A stretch of 64,000 nucleotides of DNA from positions 1,550,001-1,614,000 of the forward strand of contig NZ_CP009928.1 of the NCBI RefSeq assembly GCF_001021975.1, written 5' to 3'. The position numbers were made by a program, and so were the translations under genes. The notes under the pieces are model-generated. The model was not told where the DNA came from. It ran no database searches and saw only the letters and a list, made by a program, of their open reading frames with translations. Shown here in pieces: positions 55,561 through 63,695 of the stretch. The stretch's first letter is position 1, and every line of letters starts with the position of its first letter. Source of the stretch: Chryseobacterium gallinarum. GTDB lineage: Bacteria > Bacteroidota > Bacteroidia > Flavobacteriales > Weeksellaceae.

Positions 55561-55929
55561 TTGAGCCATTACAAAATAGATAATTCCCAATCAGATCACA
55601 TTACGGATTCCCATAAAGCCTTCAGTGTCCATTCCGTGTCCTTAAATGTCCAAAACGTGACTAACACATGCGTCACCTTTTGTCGCATCTTTGCTTCAGA
55701 AATCAGTGATAAACAAAACATTACAAAAACAAATTTACAAAACTGATTTCAAAATCACCTGATAAGCGGAGGAAAAACTCCGGGTTGGGAAGCAGATGTT
55801 TCTCCTCCGTTTTGATGGTTCACTTCCCAAAAATTTAGAAGCGCTTCAAATTTTTTAATCGTGTAGCTCTACCTGTGATCGGTTTCACTGGCAACTACAG
55901 AAATGCCTCAATTTTAAATTTTTAAGGAA
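55561..55929. other. structured-looking non-coding stretch
   Basis: I found no convincing gene here. CGGAGGA (55767-55773) can pair with TCCTCCG (55803-55809), and TTGGGAAG (55785-55792) with CTTCCCAA (55823-55830). The two pairings interlock, giving either a pseudoknot or two alternative folds. A short palindrome GAAGCGCTTC follows. Whether it is a transcribed leader of the peptide at 55930 or chance is open. Confidence 0.4.
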
Positions 55930-56088
55930 ATGATCCAGTTTATATTAATGCTATTAGGTTTAGCATTCCCCAATAATAACGCGAATACAACATCTGATAA
56001 CAACCAAACTCCAGTAACAGTAAGTGCATCTGTAGAATTAGGAGAGGATACAGGAGGAGAAACAATACCATTGCCTCCAAAAAAATAG
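55930..56088 (+). CDS. small secreted-type peptide (52 residues), unknown
   Basis: The frame MIQFILMLLGLAFP... has a hydrophobic start suggesting a signal, followed by a polar Asn/Thr-rich part (NNNANTTSDNNQTPVT) and an acidic/Gly/Pro tail ending GGETIPLPPKK. It is closed by a strong terminator at once downstream, which argues that it is transcribed. No family recognised and no homolog can be judged here. Confidence 0.5.
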   Translation: MIQFILMLLGLAFPNNNANTTSDNNQTPVTVSASVELGEDTGGETIPLPPKK

Positions 56089-56089
56089 T

Positions 56090-56131
56090 AAATAAGTGAG
56101 AGAGGTTAGCTTCTCTCACTTATTCTTTTTT
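56090..56131 (+). terminator. intrinsic terminator
   Basis: AATAAGTGAGAGA/TCTCTCACTTATT followed by a T run, directly after the 52-residue peptide gene. Confidence 0.85.
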
Positions 56132-56188
56132 TATTAGATACCATAAAATTATAGAAGTAATTTTATATTTTTATGAAAACTAATTATT

Positions 56189-57868
56189 TTGAAGCTTAAC
56201 ATTTTTGTATTTCTAGCACTAAGCTTAATAATCTGTTCCTGTACAAAGTATTTGGAAAAAGAGACAAATCAGGAAATATTCAATTCTGATTACAATAAAG
56301 CCTATACATTCGATTCTTTAAGTAATGGAGATAGTGCTTATGTTTATTATGGTAGAGCTCTTGAGATTTTTAAGCAGAATAAAGACCAATTTGGTCAGGC
56401 AAAATGTCTTCTAGGAATGGCTAAAATACTAACCTCTCATGGTGATTATTTTAAAAGTCAGGATTTTTCATTGAAGGCAAAAACCTTATTCAATACAAAA
56501 GATTCTGCTCAATTCCATCATATTACAGATAATTTCAACAATTTAGGTATGGTAAGTAATAGTTTGAAGCATTACTCTGAATCCCGTAACTATTATAATT
56601 CTGCTCTAAAATTCGCTGGAAACTCCTATAACAAAATAGCAATACAAGTAAATATCGCAACCTCTTATAAGGAAGAAAAAAATTATATCCAAGCGATAAA
56701 GATCTATGATAGCATTCTTCCAAAAGCAAAACAATTACATGAGATGATCTATGCAAGGATCCTATCAAATTTTTCATATATAAAATGGCTATCTGATAAA
56801 ACATATGATCCCATCCCTACTCAACTGCAGGCTCTCACAATACAAAATGAGATCAACGACCATATGGGAAAGAATGCAAGCTATTCCCATTTAGCAGATT
56901 ATTATGAAAATAGGGATTCTGAAAAAGCTTTACAGTATGCGGAAATGATGTACAATGTTGCAAAAGAAGCAAAAAGTACCGATGATGAATTGGAAGCTTT
57001 GCATAAAATTACTGCTTTTGATTCTAAAAATTTTCAAAAAAATTTCGATCAATACACCTCTCTAAGAGACAGTATACAAATATCCAGAGACATTGATAAT
57101 AATAAATTCGCTACTATCGTCTATGGCGTAGAAGAAAGCAAGACTGAAAATCAGAAATTAAAAACACAAAAAGCTGAAAGAGAAAATCAGCTATTATGGC
57201 TTTCTTCCCTTTTGGGTCTACTTATCGCTACTATAATTGTAATTATCACTTTATATAAAAAAAGACAAACAAGGCTCAAGCAAGAAAATGAATTAAAAAT
57301 AAACGAAAATAAACTCAGGCTCTCTAAAAAAGTTCACGACGTCGTAGCCAACGGGATCTACCAGGTAATGACCAAGATTGAGAACCAGGATAATTTTGAT
57401 AAGAACAAAGCTCTTGATGAACTTGAGTTTGTTTATGAGAAATCCAGAGATATTTCCTATGAACAGCCGGATGTTAAAGATATTGCAGCATTTGATGAAA
57501 AAATATCCAATCTCATTGGGTCATTTAAAAATGACAATGTAAAAACCTTTTTGGCCGGAAATGGAAAGAATATCTGGGTAGGTATAAATGATTCAAAAAA
57601 AGATGAGGTATATCAGGTGATCCGTGAGTTGCTGGTAAATATGAAAAAGCATAGCCATGCCAGCCGCGTTGCCTTTAAGTTTGATAAAGTGAACAATATT
57701 ATACAGATTCAGTATACTGATAATGGCATTGGTATCCCAGGAGAACTTTCTTATAAAAACGGATTAAGAAATACGGTTTCCCGTATTGAAACCATTAATG
57801 GAGAAATTACTTTTGACAATACAACAGAAAAAGGACTGAAGATATATATTTCATTTCCCGCTTCTTAA
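56189..57868 (+). CDS. TPR sensor histidine kinase (NarL-type), lipoprotein-like N-terminus
   Basis: A 559-residue sensor. The signal peptide NIFVFLALSLIICSC has a lipobox-like end. TPR repeats fill the periplasmic part (about residues 35-290; e.g. DQFGQAKCLLGMAKIL, YIQAIKIYDSILPKAKQ). A membrane helix (331-352, LLWLSSLLGLLIATIIVIIT) leads to the dimerisation/His region with His383 in KKVHDVVANG and an HATPase domain (RELLVNMKKHS, DNGIGIPGELSYKNGL). The start is TTG at 56189: an ATG at 56173 opens only an eight-codon frame. It probably phosphorylates the next gene product. Confidence 0.88.
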   Translation: MKLNIFVFLALSLIICSCTKYLEKETNQEIFNSDYNKAYTFDSLSNGDSAYVYYGRALEIFKQNKDQFGQAKCLLGMAKILTSHGDYFKSQDFSLKAKTLFNTKDSAQFHHITDNFNNLGMVSNSLKHYSESRNYYNSALKFAGNSYNKIAIQVNIATSYKEEKNYIQAIKIYDSILPKAKQLHEMIYARILSNFSYIKWLSDKTYDPIPTQLQALTIQNEINDHMGKNASYSHLADYYENRDSEKALQYAEMMYNVAKEAKSTDDELEALHKITAFDSKNFQKNFDQYTSLRDSIQISRDIDNNKFATIVYGVEESKTENQKLKTQKAERENQLLWLSSLLGLLIATIIVIITLYKKRQTRLKQENELKINENKLRLSKKVHDVVANGIYQVMTKIENQDNFDKNKALDELEFVYEKSRDISYEQPDVKDIAAFDEKISNLIGSFKNDNVKTFLAGNGKNIWVGINDSKKDEVYQVIRELLVNMKKHSHASRVAFKFDKVNNIIQIQYTDNGIGIPGELSYKNGLRNTVSRIETINGEITFDNTTEKGLKIYISFPAS

Positions 57869-57882
57869 ATAAAGAAAAAAGA

Positions 57883-58548
57883 ATGTTCAAAAAAATTTTA
57901 ATAGCCGAAGACCACGAAAGCAGCAGTATCTCTGTGCAAAAAACATTGGAAGATCTCCATATTTCCAATGCAGACTATGTATATTATTGTGATGATGCAG
58001 TAGCGAAAATTCAAAAATCAATCCGGGAAAATAATGTTTATGACCTGCTGATTACTGATCTCTCTTTTGAAGAAGATCATCGTGAGCAAAACATCAAAGA
58101 TGGCAAAGAATTGATCAGAGCAGCCAAAATGCTCCTCCCCTCCTTGAAAGTAATTGTCTTTTCAGCAACCCACAAATCCGGGGTTATAGATTCTCTTTTT
58201 ACAGAATATGGAATCAATGGATTTGTTCGTAAAGCCCGCAACGACTCCAAAGAGCTAAAAAAGGCAATCGCATCAGTGTATGTCAATGAAAACTATCTCT
58301 CACTTGATCTTAAGCAAGACATTAAAAAGCTGAATAGTTATGAGTTTTCTACTTACGACATTACCCTTGTCTCTCTTCTTTCTCAGGGAGTTTTGCAGAA
58401 AAACATTCCTGTTTACCTTCAAAATAATGACATCAGGCCCAACAGCTTAAGCAGTGTAGAAAAAAAACTTAACAGTTTGAAAGAGGACCTGGAAGTTACC
58501 AGTAACGAGCAGCTTGTTGCTTTTTGTAAAGATTTAGGAATTATTTAA
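57883..58548 (+). CDS. response regulator (receiver plus degenerate LuxR-type C-terminus)
   Basis: A 221-residue regulator: receiver with acidic pocket AEDH and phosphoacceptor Asp59 in LLITDLSF. The switch lysine is in GFVRKARND. The C-terminal part (YDITLVSLLSQGVLQKNIPVYLQNNDIRPNSLSSVEKKLNSLKEDL) looks like a helix-turn-helix of the LuxR/NarL type, but less canonical. It lies 14 bases after the sensor kinase gene and 47 bases before the new promoter-driven cassette, making it the best candidate for its regulator. Confidence 0.87.
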   Translation: MFKKILIAEDHESSSISVQKTLEDLHISNADYVYYCDDAVAKIQKSIRENNVYDLLITDLSFEEDHREQNIKDGKELIRAAKMLLPSLKVIVFSATHKSGVIDSLFTEYGINGFVRKARNDSKELKKAIASVYVNENYLSLDLKQDIKKLNSYEFSTYDITLVSLLSQGVLQKNIPVYLQNNDIRPNSLSSVEKKLNSLKEDLEVTSNEQLVAFCKDLGII

Positions 58549-58559
58549 GCATTTTTATA

Positions 58560-58567
58560 TACTTTTG
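58560..58567 (+). promoter_or_regulatory. probable promoter box of the AAA-ATPase cassette
   Basis: TACTTTTG at 58560-58567 matches TAnnTTTG. No exact TTG is found at the proper distance upstream. The same box precedes the second A gene (63179-63186), which supports its use. Confidence 0.5.
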
Positions 58568-58617
58568 TTAGTAAAGAAATAAAACTAACCATGAAATGGC
58601 CAAAATAATTTTCCAAA

Positions 58618-59109
58618 ATGAGGATCTCAACCTCAATTTTGAAAAAAAAACAAGAAAATACAGCAAATACTTCCGGCTTTCTGAGTGAACGTGATTATTT
58701 AAAAAAACGTTCTGAAGGGTATATAAACCTGATCAAAAACATGGATACCGATATGCTATCGCAAACCGGAGGCAAAGAAGAATTCATGAAAAAACTTCAG
58801 GAAGAATTTGGAACTACAGATCCTGCACAGCTCCCCATCGGGATATTGGCAAAATGTTTTTTAGAACATCCCCATGATGTTCACACATTGGATCTGAGCA
58901 GTAGCGTAATTCTTAAGCATTATGTCATAGGAGAGGCTCTTCCTCCGGATTTTGAAAAGGCAAGAAATACCGCCCTTCACAATGCCTATGCTTTTGTAGA
59001 GGTATATAAAGATAAATTCATTGTCATCCATTGGGACGGCACCGCGACCTTTCTTGCTAAAGCTATAGACTCGATTGTTAACTTTTTCTCCGGAGGAGAC
59101 GCTAAATAA
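58618..59109 (+). CDS. cassette protein A, first copy (unknown conserved protein; 5' part out of frame)
   Basis: A 163-residue reading from ATG 58618. From FLSERDYLKKRSEGY onward it matches the second copy at 63227 along its length (GGKEE, HTLDLS, AYAFVEVY), but the first residues do not. The frame starting at ATG 58596 reads MAKIIFQNEDLN, like MGKIIFQNAIPN of copy 2, and stops after 30 codons. It joins the main frame if one A is lost from the A9 run at 58642-58650. The C-terminal helix (IDSIVNFFSGGDAK) is absent from copy 2. Function unknown. The first gene of the cassette, 11 bases before B. Confidence 0.8.
   Translation: MRISTSILKKKQENTANTSGFLSERDYLKKRSEGYINLIKNMDTDMLSQTGGKEEFMKKLQEEFGTTDPAQLPIGILAKCFLEHPHDVHTLDLSSSVILKHYVIGEALPPDFEKARNTALHNAYAFVEVYKDKFIVIHWDGTATFLAKAIDSIVNFFSGGDAK
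58642..58650 (+). other. A9 homopolymer at the frameshift of cassette protein A
   Basis: Nine consecutive adenines lie after the Asn-Phe-Glu codons. With eight adenines the frame from ATG 58596 would stay open and give a protein collinear with copy 2. Three explanations are possible: sequencing error, decay, or slippage/phase variation. Confidence 0.8.
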
Positions 59110-59120
59110 AAAAACACAAA

Positions 59121-60845
59121 ATGTCACAGGAAGATTATTTTCTCAACAACAAACTTAGAGGGATAGACAATGATCTGGATCATGTCAACAAAAACTTAAA
59201 AAACCTCAATTCCCAACTAGGCAGTATCAATTCTGAAATAGGTAGTATCCATAGCAAGCAGGATATTCTGGACGACAGAGTGGACAGCCTTTCCGATGAG
59301 CTGCAGGATTATATAGAAACCGATACCCTGAATAATGAAATTCAGCTTGCCGAAGTCAGACAGGGAAACCTGAAACAGGAACTTCATAACAGATATGGAT
59401 ATTATGAAGAAATCCGAAGAACGGTTTTAGGAATTTTACAGGCTGTAGACAGCGGATTGGTGACCCATGAAATATTGCAGAACACAGTGGGTTCTTTAAT
59501 GATCAAAACTCCGGATTATTGGCTTGCTCCTGCCTTGGTAACCCTTACGGCATGGCTTCGTGATGACCGTGAAGAAGCAGAAAAAGCATTAAAAGAAGCC
59601 ATAAGAAGGGATGACTATAAAACCACTCTTTTCTTTATGCTTATTACCAGAAGAATAGGAAGAAACAATGCTTGCCATCAATGGATGGAAAGATACTTGC
59701 TGCATCAGGACCCCTATAATCTGGACCGGGAATTTATTACTGTTCTGGAAGCGGTTTCAACCGGAGCATTTCCTCCTGCTTCCCGGCAGCTGATGATGTC
59801 CACTCTAGAACAATGGATAGAGCAATTAAAGCAAAACGGCCAATATCTCAATGACCAGAAAACACAATGGTTTAATTTCTTTGAGAATGACCGTTTCTTT
59901 AGTGAAGAAGATTATCCCCTGCTTAAAGATTATTGCACCAATTGGGCAGACTTTATTGCCCAAATGAAAAAAGCAGGATTACATCAGGCTTTGGAAACAC
60001 ATTTTAAAGCTATTTTCAATAGTACGATAGACCATACTAAAACCTCACAAAATCAGCTTGACGATCTCCTTTCATTATTGGTGACCAATTTTGATGGCGA
60101 AGAACTTGAACTCAAAGAGCAGGTAAGGCTCAATCAACTGATTATAGATAAAAAAGGCAACAAAGCTTTAGCCACCTCATCCCATACCTCCGAAAGAAAA
60201 ATCTTTGATAAAACAACCAATTTCCTTCAGATGCTTACCAATGCAGCATTTAACCCGGAAATGTCTGGCGTTTCAAACGCTACCCAGACATTAGCTGTAG
60301 CCATAAGCCGACCATGGATTATTGAAACATATGATTCCTATAATGCTGAATACCGTATGAAAGGTATCCCAGCAGCTGAATTAGAGATCAATAGCTACCA
60401 GACATCCATAACAGACGGATCTGATGAGACAGAACAGCTAAAAAAACATGAAGAATATTGGAATGAGGATCTGAAAAAGAAAATAAGCAAAGCCAATTAT
60501 TCATGTTTTGGAATGGGAGCCGGCATTGCGATTTTGGCTTTTAGTATGATTCTTCTAAATGACAAAGCCTATTATGCCTTTGCTTTTGTTGCTTCCATAG
60601 GCTCTTTTATCATTTATTCAATTATTTCAGAAACCACTAGAGAAAGAGCAGCTATAAGAAAAAAAAATGATGCCGAAAAGACATCTTCACAAACCATTCT
60701 GCGGGGCTGTATTGCCGAATTGGTGGATTTCAGAACAGCATATACTAAAGAAGATGAAAAAGCGGAAAAGATAAGAAACATGCTACAATCTGTTTCTGCA
60801 GCAGATTTTTCTGCCAATTCCAGAGATACCAGACCCTTATTATAA
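59121..60845 (+). CDS. cassette protein B: coiled-coil protein with two C-terminal membrane helices
   Basis: A 574-residue protein of unknown family. The N-terminus is a coiled coil with heptads (DLDHVNKNLKNLNSQLGSIN and QDILDDRVDSLSDELQDYI). The middle is helical (LAPALVTLTAWLRDDREEAEKALKEAIRRDD, LFFMLITRRIG, with repeat-like features). Near residue 462 two close membrane helices (CFGMGAGIAILAFSMILL; YAFAFVASIGSFIIYSII) are followed by a charged tail. It looks like a membrane-anchored scaffold. It lies 11 bases after A and 14 before C. A second copy begins at 63696. Confidence 0.8.
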   Translation: MSQEDYFLNNKLRGIDNDLDHVNKNLKNLNSQLGSINSEIGSIHSKQDILDDRVDSLSDELQDYIETDTLNNEIQLAEVRQGNLKQELHNRYGYYEEIRRTVLGILQAVDSGLVTHEILQNTVGSLMIKTPDYWLAPALVTLTAWLRDDREEAEKALKEAIRRDDYKTTLFFMLITRRIGRNNACHQWMERYLLHQDPYNLDREFITVLEAVSTGAFPPASRQLMMSTLEQWIEQLKQNGQYLNDQKTQWFNFFENDRFFSEEDYPLLKDYCTNWADFIAQMKKAGLHQALETHFKAIFNSTIDHTKTSQNQLDDLLSLLVTNFDGEELELKEQVRLNQLIIDKKGNKALATSSHTSERKIFDKTTNFLQMLTNAAFNPEMSGVSNATQTLAVAISRPWIIETYDSYNAEYRMKGIPAAELEINSYQTSITDGSDETEQLKKHEEYWNEDLKKKISKANYSCFGMGAGIAILAFSMILLNDKAYYAFAFVASIGSFIIYSIISETTRERAAIRKKNDAEKTSSQTILRGCIAELVDFRTAYTKEDEKAEKIRNMLQSVSAADFSANSRDTRPLL

Positions 60846-60859
60846 ACATCAAAACAAAA

Positions 60860-61021
60860 ATGAGCGATTTCAATATCAATTCTGAAGAAAATAAAAACAT
60901 CAGTAAGGGCGAAACAAAACCCAATACTCAGGAGAAAAAGAAAAAAGAAGAAGTAAAATTTCCGGAATGGGATGTCCTTCCTCCCGGACAGATCATTAAT
61001 CCAAGAATAAAAAATCAATAA
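60860..61021 (+). CDS. cassette protein C: small charged protein
   Basis: A 53-residue protein starting MSDFNINSEENKNISKGE. The middle is very lysine/glutamate-rich (QEKKKKEEVKFPEWDVLPPG). It probably has no fold of its own before the Pro-rich end. Its stop overlaps the start of D (TAATG), so the genes are translationally coupled. No family recognised. Confidence 0.72.
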   Translation: MSDFNINSEENKNISKGETKPNTQEKKKKEEVKFPEWDVLPPGQIINPRIKNQ

Positions 61022-61533
61022 TGAAACCTCCTGTTACCTATGCCGATTGGGCAGACTTATTTGAACGTTTTGGAAAAGGAGAAGAGGTTGCTGAGGCAAT
61101 GAATTCCGGCAGGTTTGAACTTGATGCCGGAACAGCACAACGATTTTATGCAAGAGCAGAAGAAGGTTATAGAGCCCGGAAAAAGCTTTGGCTGGATAAT
61201 TTTCAAAGGAACTTTACCCTTGAAAATATAAGAACGATTGAAGAGCTGGAATTTGTCCTTCAGAATAATAAAAAGACCTTAGCTGCCTTATCTGGATTTG
61301 CTTATTCCAAAGGCCTTCCGAAAGAATTGAGAGAAAACTTCACCAATGATTTCAAAGCATTTGTAAGTGAGTTTAAAAAAACACTGAAAGACAACACAGG
61401 GAAAGATAACAAAGACAGGGAGAAAATGTTAATGGTCATTAATTCCTTTAATATGAATGAAGTTCCACAGGATCCGATTATAGATGAATATAAGGATTCT
61501 ACACCTTCAACCGGAAGAAAAATTATTTTTTAA
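61021..61533 (+). CDS. cassette protein D: helical 170-residue protein
   Basis: The protein begins MKPPVTYADWADLFERFGKG and is helical and charged, with FYARAEEGYRARKKLWLDNF and TIEELEFVLQNNKKTLAAL. The C-terminus STGRKIIF resembles the end of the ATPase that follows (SPKRTIII) and the AKIIFQN start of A. It overlaps C by one base and is two bases before E. Function unknown. Confidence 0.75.
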   Translation: MKPPVTYADWADLFERFGKGEEVAEAMNSGRFELDAGTAQRFYARAEEGYRARKKLWLDNFQRNFTLENIRTIEELEFVLQNNKKTLAALSGFAYSKGLPKELRENFTNDFKAFVSEFKKTLKDNTGKDNKDREKMLMVINSFNMNEVPQDPIIDEYKDSTPSTGRKIIF

Positions 61534-61535
61534 TT

Positions 61536-63086
61536 ATGGCAAACAAAGAAGAATTTAAAACTTCTCTATCGAGGATGTTTCGTGCGAGAATTCCTTTTAT
61601 CTCCATACGAAGTATAGAAAGAGCAAGAGTTTTAGAAATCATACAACAATTATCAGAGGAAATTAATATTCCTATCTACATTCATAGTCTGTCCCATGGA
61701 ACGATGGAAATCAAAACGAAAAAAACCGTCAATGATGACCGTTCTGTAGCAGGAGGGATTGACTTTGCAGTCCAGAATATCTCCCAAAGGCAAAACCTTA
61801 CCTTCATTTTCACTGAAGTAAGTGATATTGAAGATGATAATATTGTCTCCAGACATATCTACGATTGTGTTGTTCAGGCCATTGAAAAGGGAGGTAGCAT
61901 CTGTATCATTTCTACGAAAAGCGTATGGTCACAGCTTCAACGTTTAGGGATGACCCTTACCCTGGATCCTCCTAACGAGGAAGAAATGCTTTCTATTGTT
62001 AAAGATTGTGTGATGCCTTACAAAGGTTCTATTCCTATCGATTGGGAAGATGCCGATTTCAAAATGGCCGCAACTATTTTAGCCAACATGACCAAAATAG
62101 AGGCAGAAAATGTATTGGCTACGCAAATGGCTAAAGGTTCCCTTACCAAAGACGATATCAAAAGCCTGAGCATGGAGAAAGATAAACTCTTCAGTGATAT
62201 TTCCGGTCTTGAAAAAGTAAAAGTAGATCCTTCAATGATTTCTGTAGGGGGATTAAGTGGTCTGCATCAATGGCTGGATAATCAAAAACAGTTGTTAACC
62301 GCTGATTTAAAAACCAGAAAACTTCGTCCGCCAAGAGGTGTTTTATTAGTCGGAGTTCCCGGTTGTGGAAAATCCTTATCTGCAAAATTCATTGCAGCAA
62401 CCTGGAATCTCCCCCTATATAGGCTTGATTTTGCCTCCATACAAGGAATGTATGTAGGACAGTCTGAAAACAGATTAAAAGAGGCTCTTGAATCTGCTGA
62501 TAACGCTGCCCCATGTATCTTATGGATTGATGAAATTGAGAAAGGCCTTGCAGCTAATGCCAGCGACTCTTCCGGAGTGACTACCAGGATGATCGGACAG
62601 TTTTTATTCTGGCTCCAGGAAAGTACGGAGAAAGTTTTTGTGGTAGCCACCGCCAATGACGTTTCCAAACTTCCTCCGGAACTTCTCCGTAAAGGCAGGT
62701 TTGATGAGCTTTTCTTTGTAGACCTTCCCCAAGATCAGGAAAGAGCAGATATTATCAATCTTTATATCAAAAAGAATCTTCTTCCCCCACCTTCGCTTCA
62801 GACTTTTGAAAAACTGGTAGCCTTATCGTCCGGCTTTGCGGGCTCTGATCTGGAAGGTGCTGTACGTGACGTAGCCATACAGGCTGTGATTAATGGTGAC
62901 TCTTTCATCACAGATGAACTCTACGAGAAGTGCTTCCAAAATATCGTTCCGCTGAGCAAAACCAGCCCGGAAAGAATTGAAGCCATAAGAAATTGGGGTA
63001 AAGAAAGAGCCCTTCCGGCTTCAGGACTTTCGTGGAACTCCTCTCCCAATGATAAAGTTTCTCCTAAGCGTACCATTATTATTTAA
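61536..63086 (+). CDS. cassette protein E: Ycf46-like AAA+ ATPase
   Basis: A 516-residue ATPase. The N-terminal domain (RMFRARIPFISIRSIERAR, then IFTEVSDIEDDN) and the later AAA module have the same layout as cyanobacterial/plastid Ycf46. Walker A GVPGCGKS is at residues 273-280, Walker B IDEIE at 331-335, pore-loop-like ASIQGMYVGQSENRL, sensor-1 VVATAND and arginine-finger LLRKGRFDELFF. No protease domain is fused. It may disassemble or remodel a partner complex; B, its membrane neighbour, is a candidate. A terminator follows. Confidence 0.88.
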   Translation: MANKEEFKTSLSRMFRARIPFISIRSIERARVLEIIQQLSEEINIPIYIHSLSHGTMEIKTKKTVNDDRSVAGGIDFAVQNISQRQNLTFIFTEVSDIEDDNIVSRHIYDCVVQAIEKGGSICIISTKSVWSQLQRLGMTLTLDPPNEEEMLSIVKDCVMPYKGSIPIDWEDADFKMAATILANMTKIEAENVLATQMAKGSLTKDDIKSLSMEKDKLFSDISGLEKVKVDPSMISVGGLSGLHQWLDNQKQLLTADLKTRKLRPPRGVLLVGVPGCGKSLSAKFIAATWNLPLYRLDFASIQGMYVGQSENRLKEALESADNAAPCILWIDEIEKGLAANASDSSGVTTRMIGQFLFWLQESTEKVFVVATANDVSKLPPELLRKGRFDELFFVDLPQDQERADIINLYIKKNLLPPPSLQTFEKLVALSSGFAGSDLEGAVRDVAIQAVINGDSFITDELYEKCFQNIVPLSKTSPERIEAIRNWGKERALPASGLSWNSSPNDKVSPKRTIII

Positions 63087-63109
63087 TCAGCACTTATGAT
63101 TTCTATAGC

Positions 63110-63138
63110 AACCTTTCAAAAATTTGAAAGGTTTTTTC
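63110..63138 (+). terminator. terminator after the first cassette
   Basis: AACCTTTCAAA (63110-63120) and TTTGAAAGGTT (63123-63133) with a T run, after the ATPase gene. Confidence 0.85.
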
Positions 63139-63178
63139 GTTTTACGGATTCCCATAATTTTTATTTTAGTCCTCCCCC

Positions 63179-63186
63179 TACTTTTG
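63179..63186 (+). promoter_or_regulatory. probable promoter box of second A-B unit
   Basis: TACTTTTG, 41 bases before the start of the second A gene, the same box as before the first A. Confidence 0.5.
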
Positions 63187-63226
63187 TGAATATAACAACC
63201 TCCAATTGTTGTTTTAAAATAATACT

Positions 63227-63676
63227 ATGGGAAAAATAATCTTTCAGAATGCGATACCGAATATAGGTTTTGAAAGTCCAAAGCCCTCTTCCAGAATACT
63301 CAGCGACAGAGATATTCTGAAAAAGCGCTCGGAAAATTATATGAGTCTAATCAAAGGTATTGATTCAGATCTGCTTTCTGAGACAGGAGGTAAAGAAGAA
63401 CTGATGGCAAAAATCCGGAGTGAATTCGGAACGGCAGAACTCAACAGCCTTCCTTTGGGAATTTTAGCCAGATGTTTTCTGGGGCATCCCTATGAAGTCC
63501 ACACCTTAGACCTGAGCGGAGAACAGATCATTAAACATTATAAAACAGGAGAATCTCTTCCGGAGCATTTTGAAAAAGCAAGAATATTAGCTAAACATAA
63601 CGCCTACGCCTTTGTGGAAATTTATGCGGACAAGCTTATCCTTATTCGTGAAGACGGCGTTGCAGCCAAACTATAA
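63227..63676 (+). CDS. cassette protein A, second copy
   Basis: A 149-residue protein, MGKIIFQNAIPNIGFES, intact and collinear with the first copy from RILSDRDILKKRSENYMSL to the end (GGKEELMAKIRSEFGT; YEVHTLDLSGEQIIKHYKTGESLP; AYAFVEIYADKL). It ends VAAKL and lacks the C-terminal amphipathic helix of copy 1. The intact N-terminus is the best evidence that copy 1 has a frameshift. Function unknown. Confidence 0.83.
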   Translation: MGKIIFQNAIPNIGFESPKPSSRILSDRDILKKRSENYMSLIKGIDSDLLSETGGKEELMAKIRSEFGTAELNSLPLGILARCFLGHPYEVHTLDLSGEQIIKHYKTGESLPEHFEKARILAKHNAYAFVEIYADKLILIREDGVAAKL

Positions 63677-63695
63677 CGATGAAAACTCAATTAAA

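Noticed and set aside
55543..55746. 67-residue frame on the plus strand
   Set aside because: It has low complexity, no start signal or family resemblance, and lies in the AT-rich stretch ahead of the peptide gene.
58618..63086. Contractile injection system or phage-like structure for the AAA cassette
   Set aside because: An AAA+ ATPase is common there, but no sheath, tube, baseplate or spike protein is present among the neighbours.
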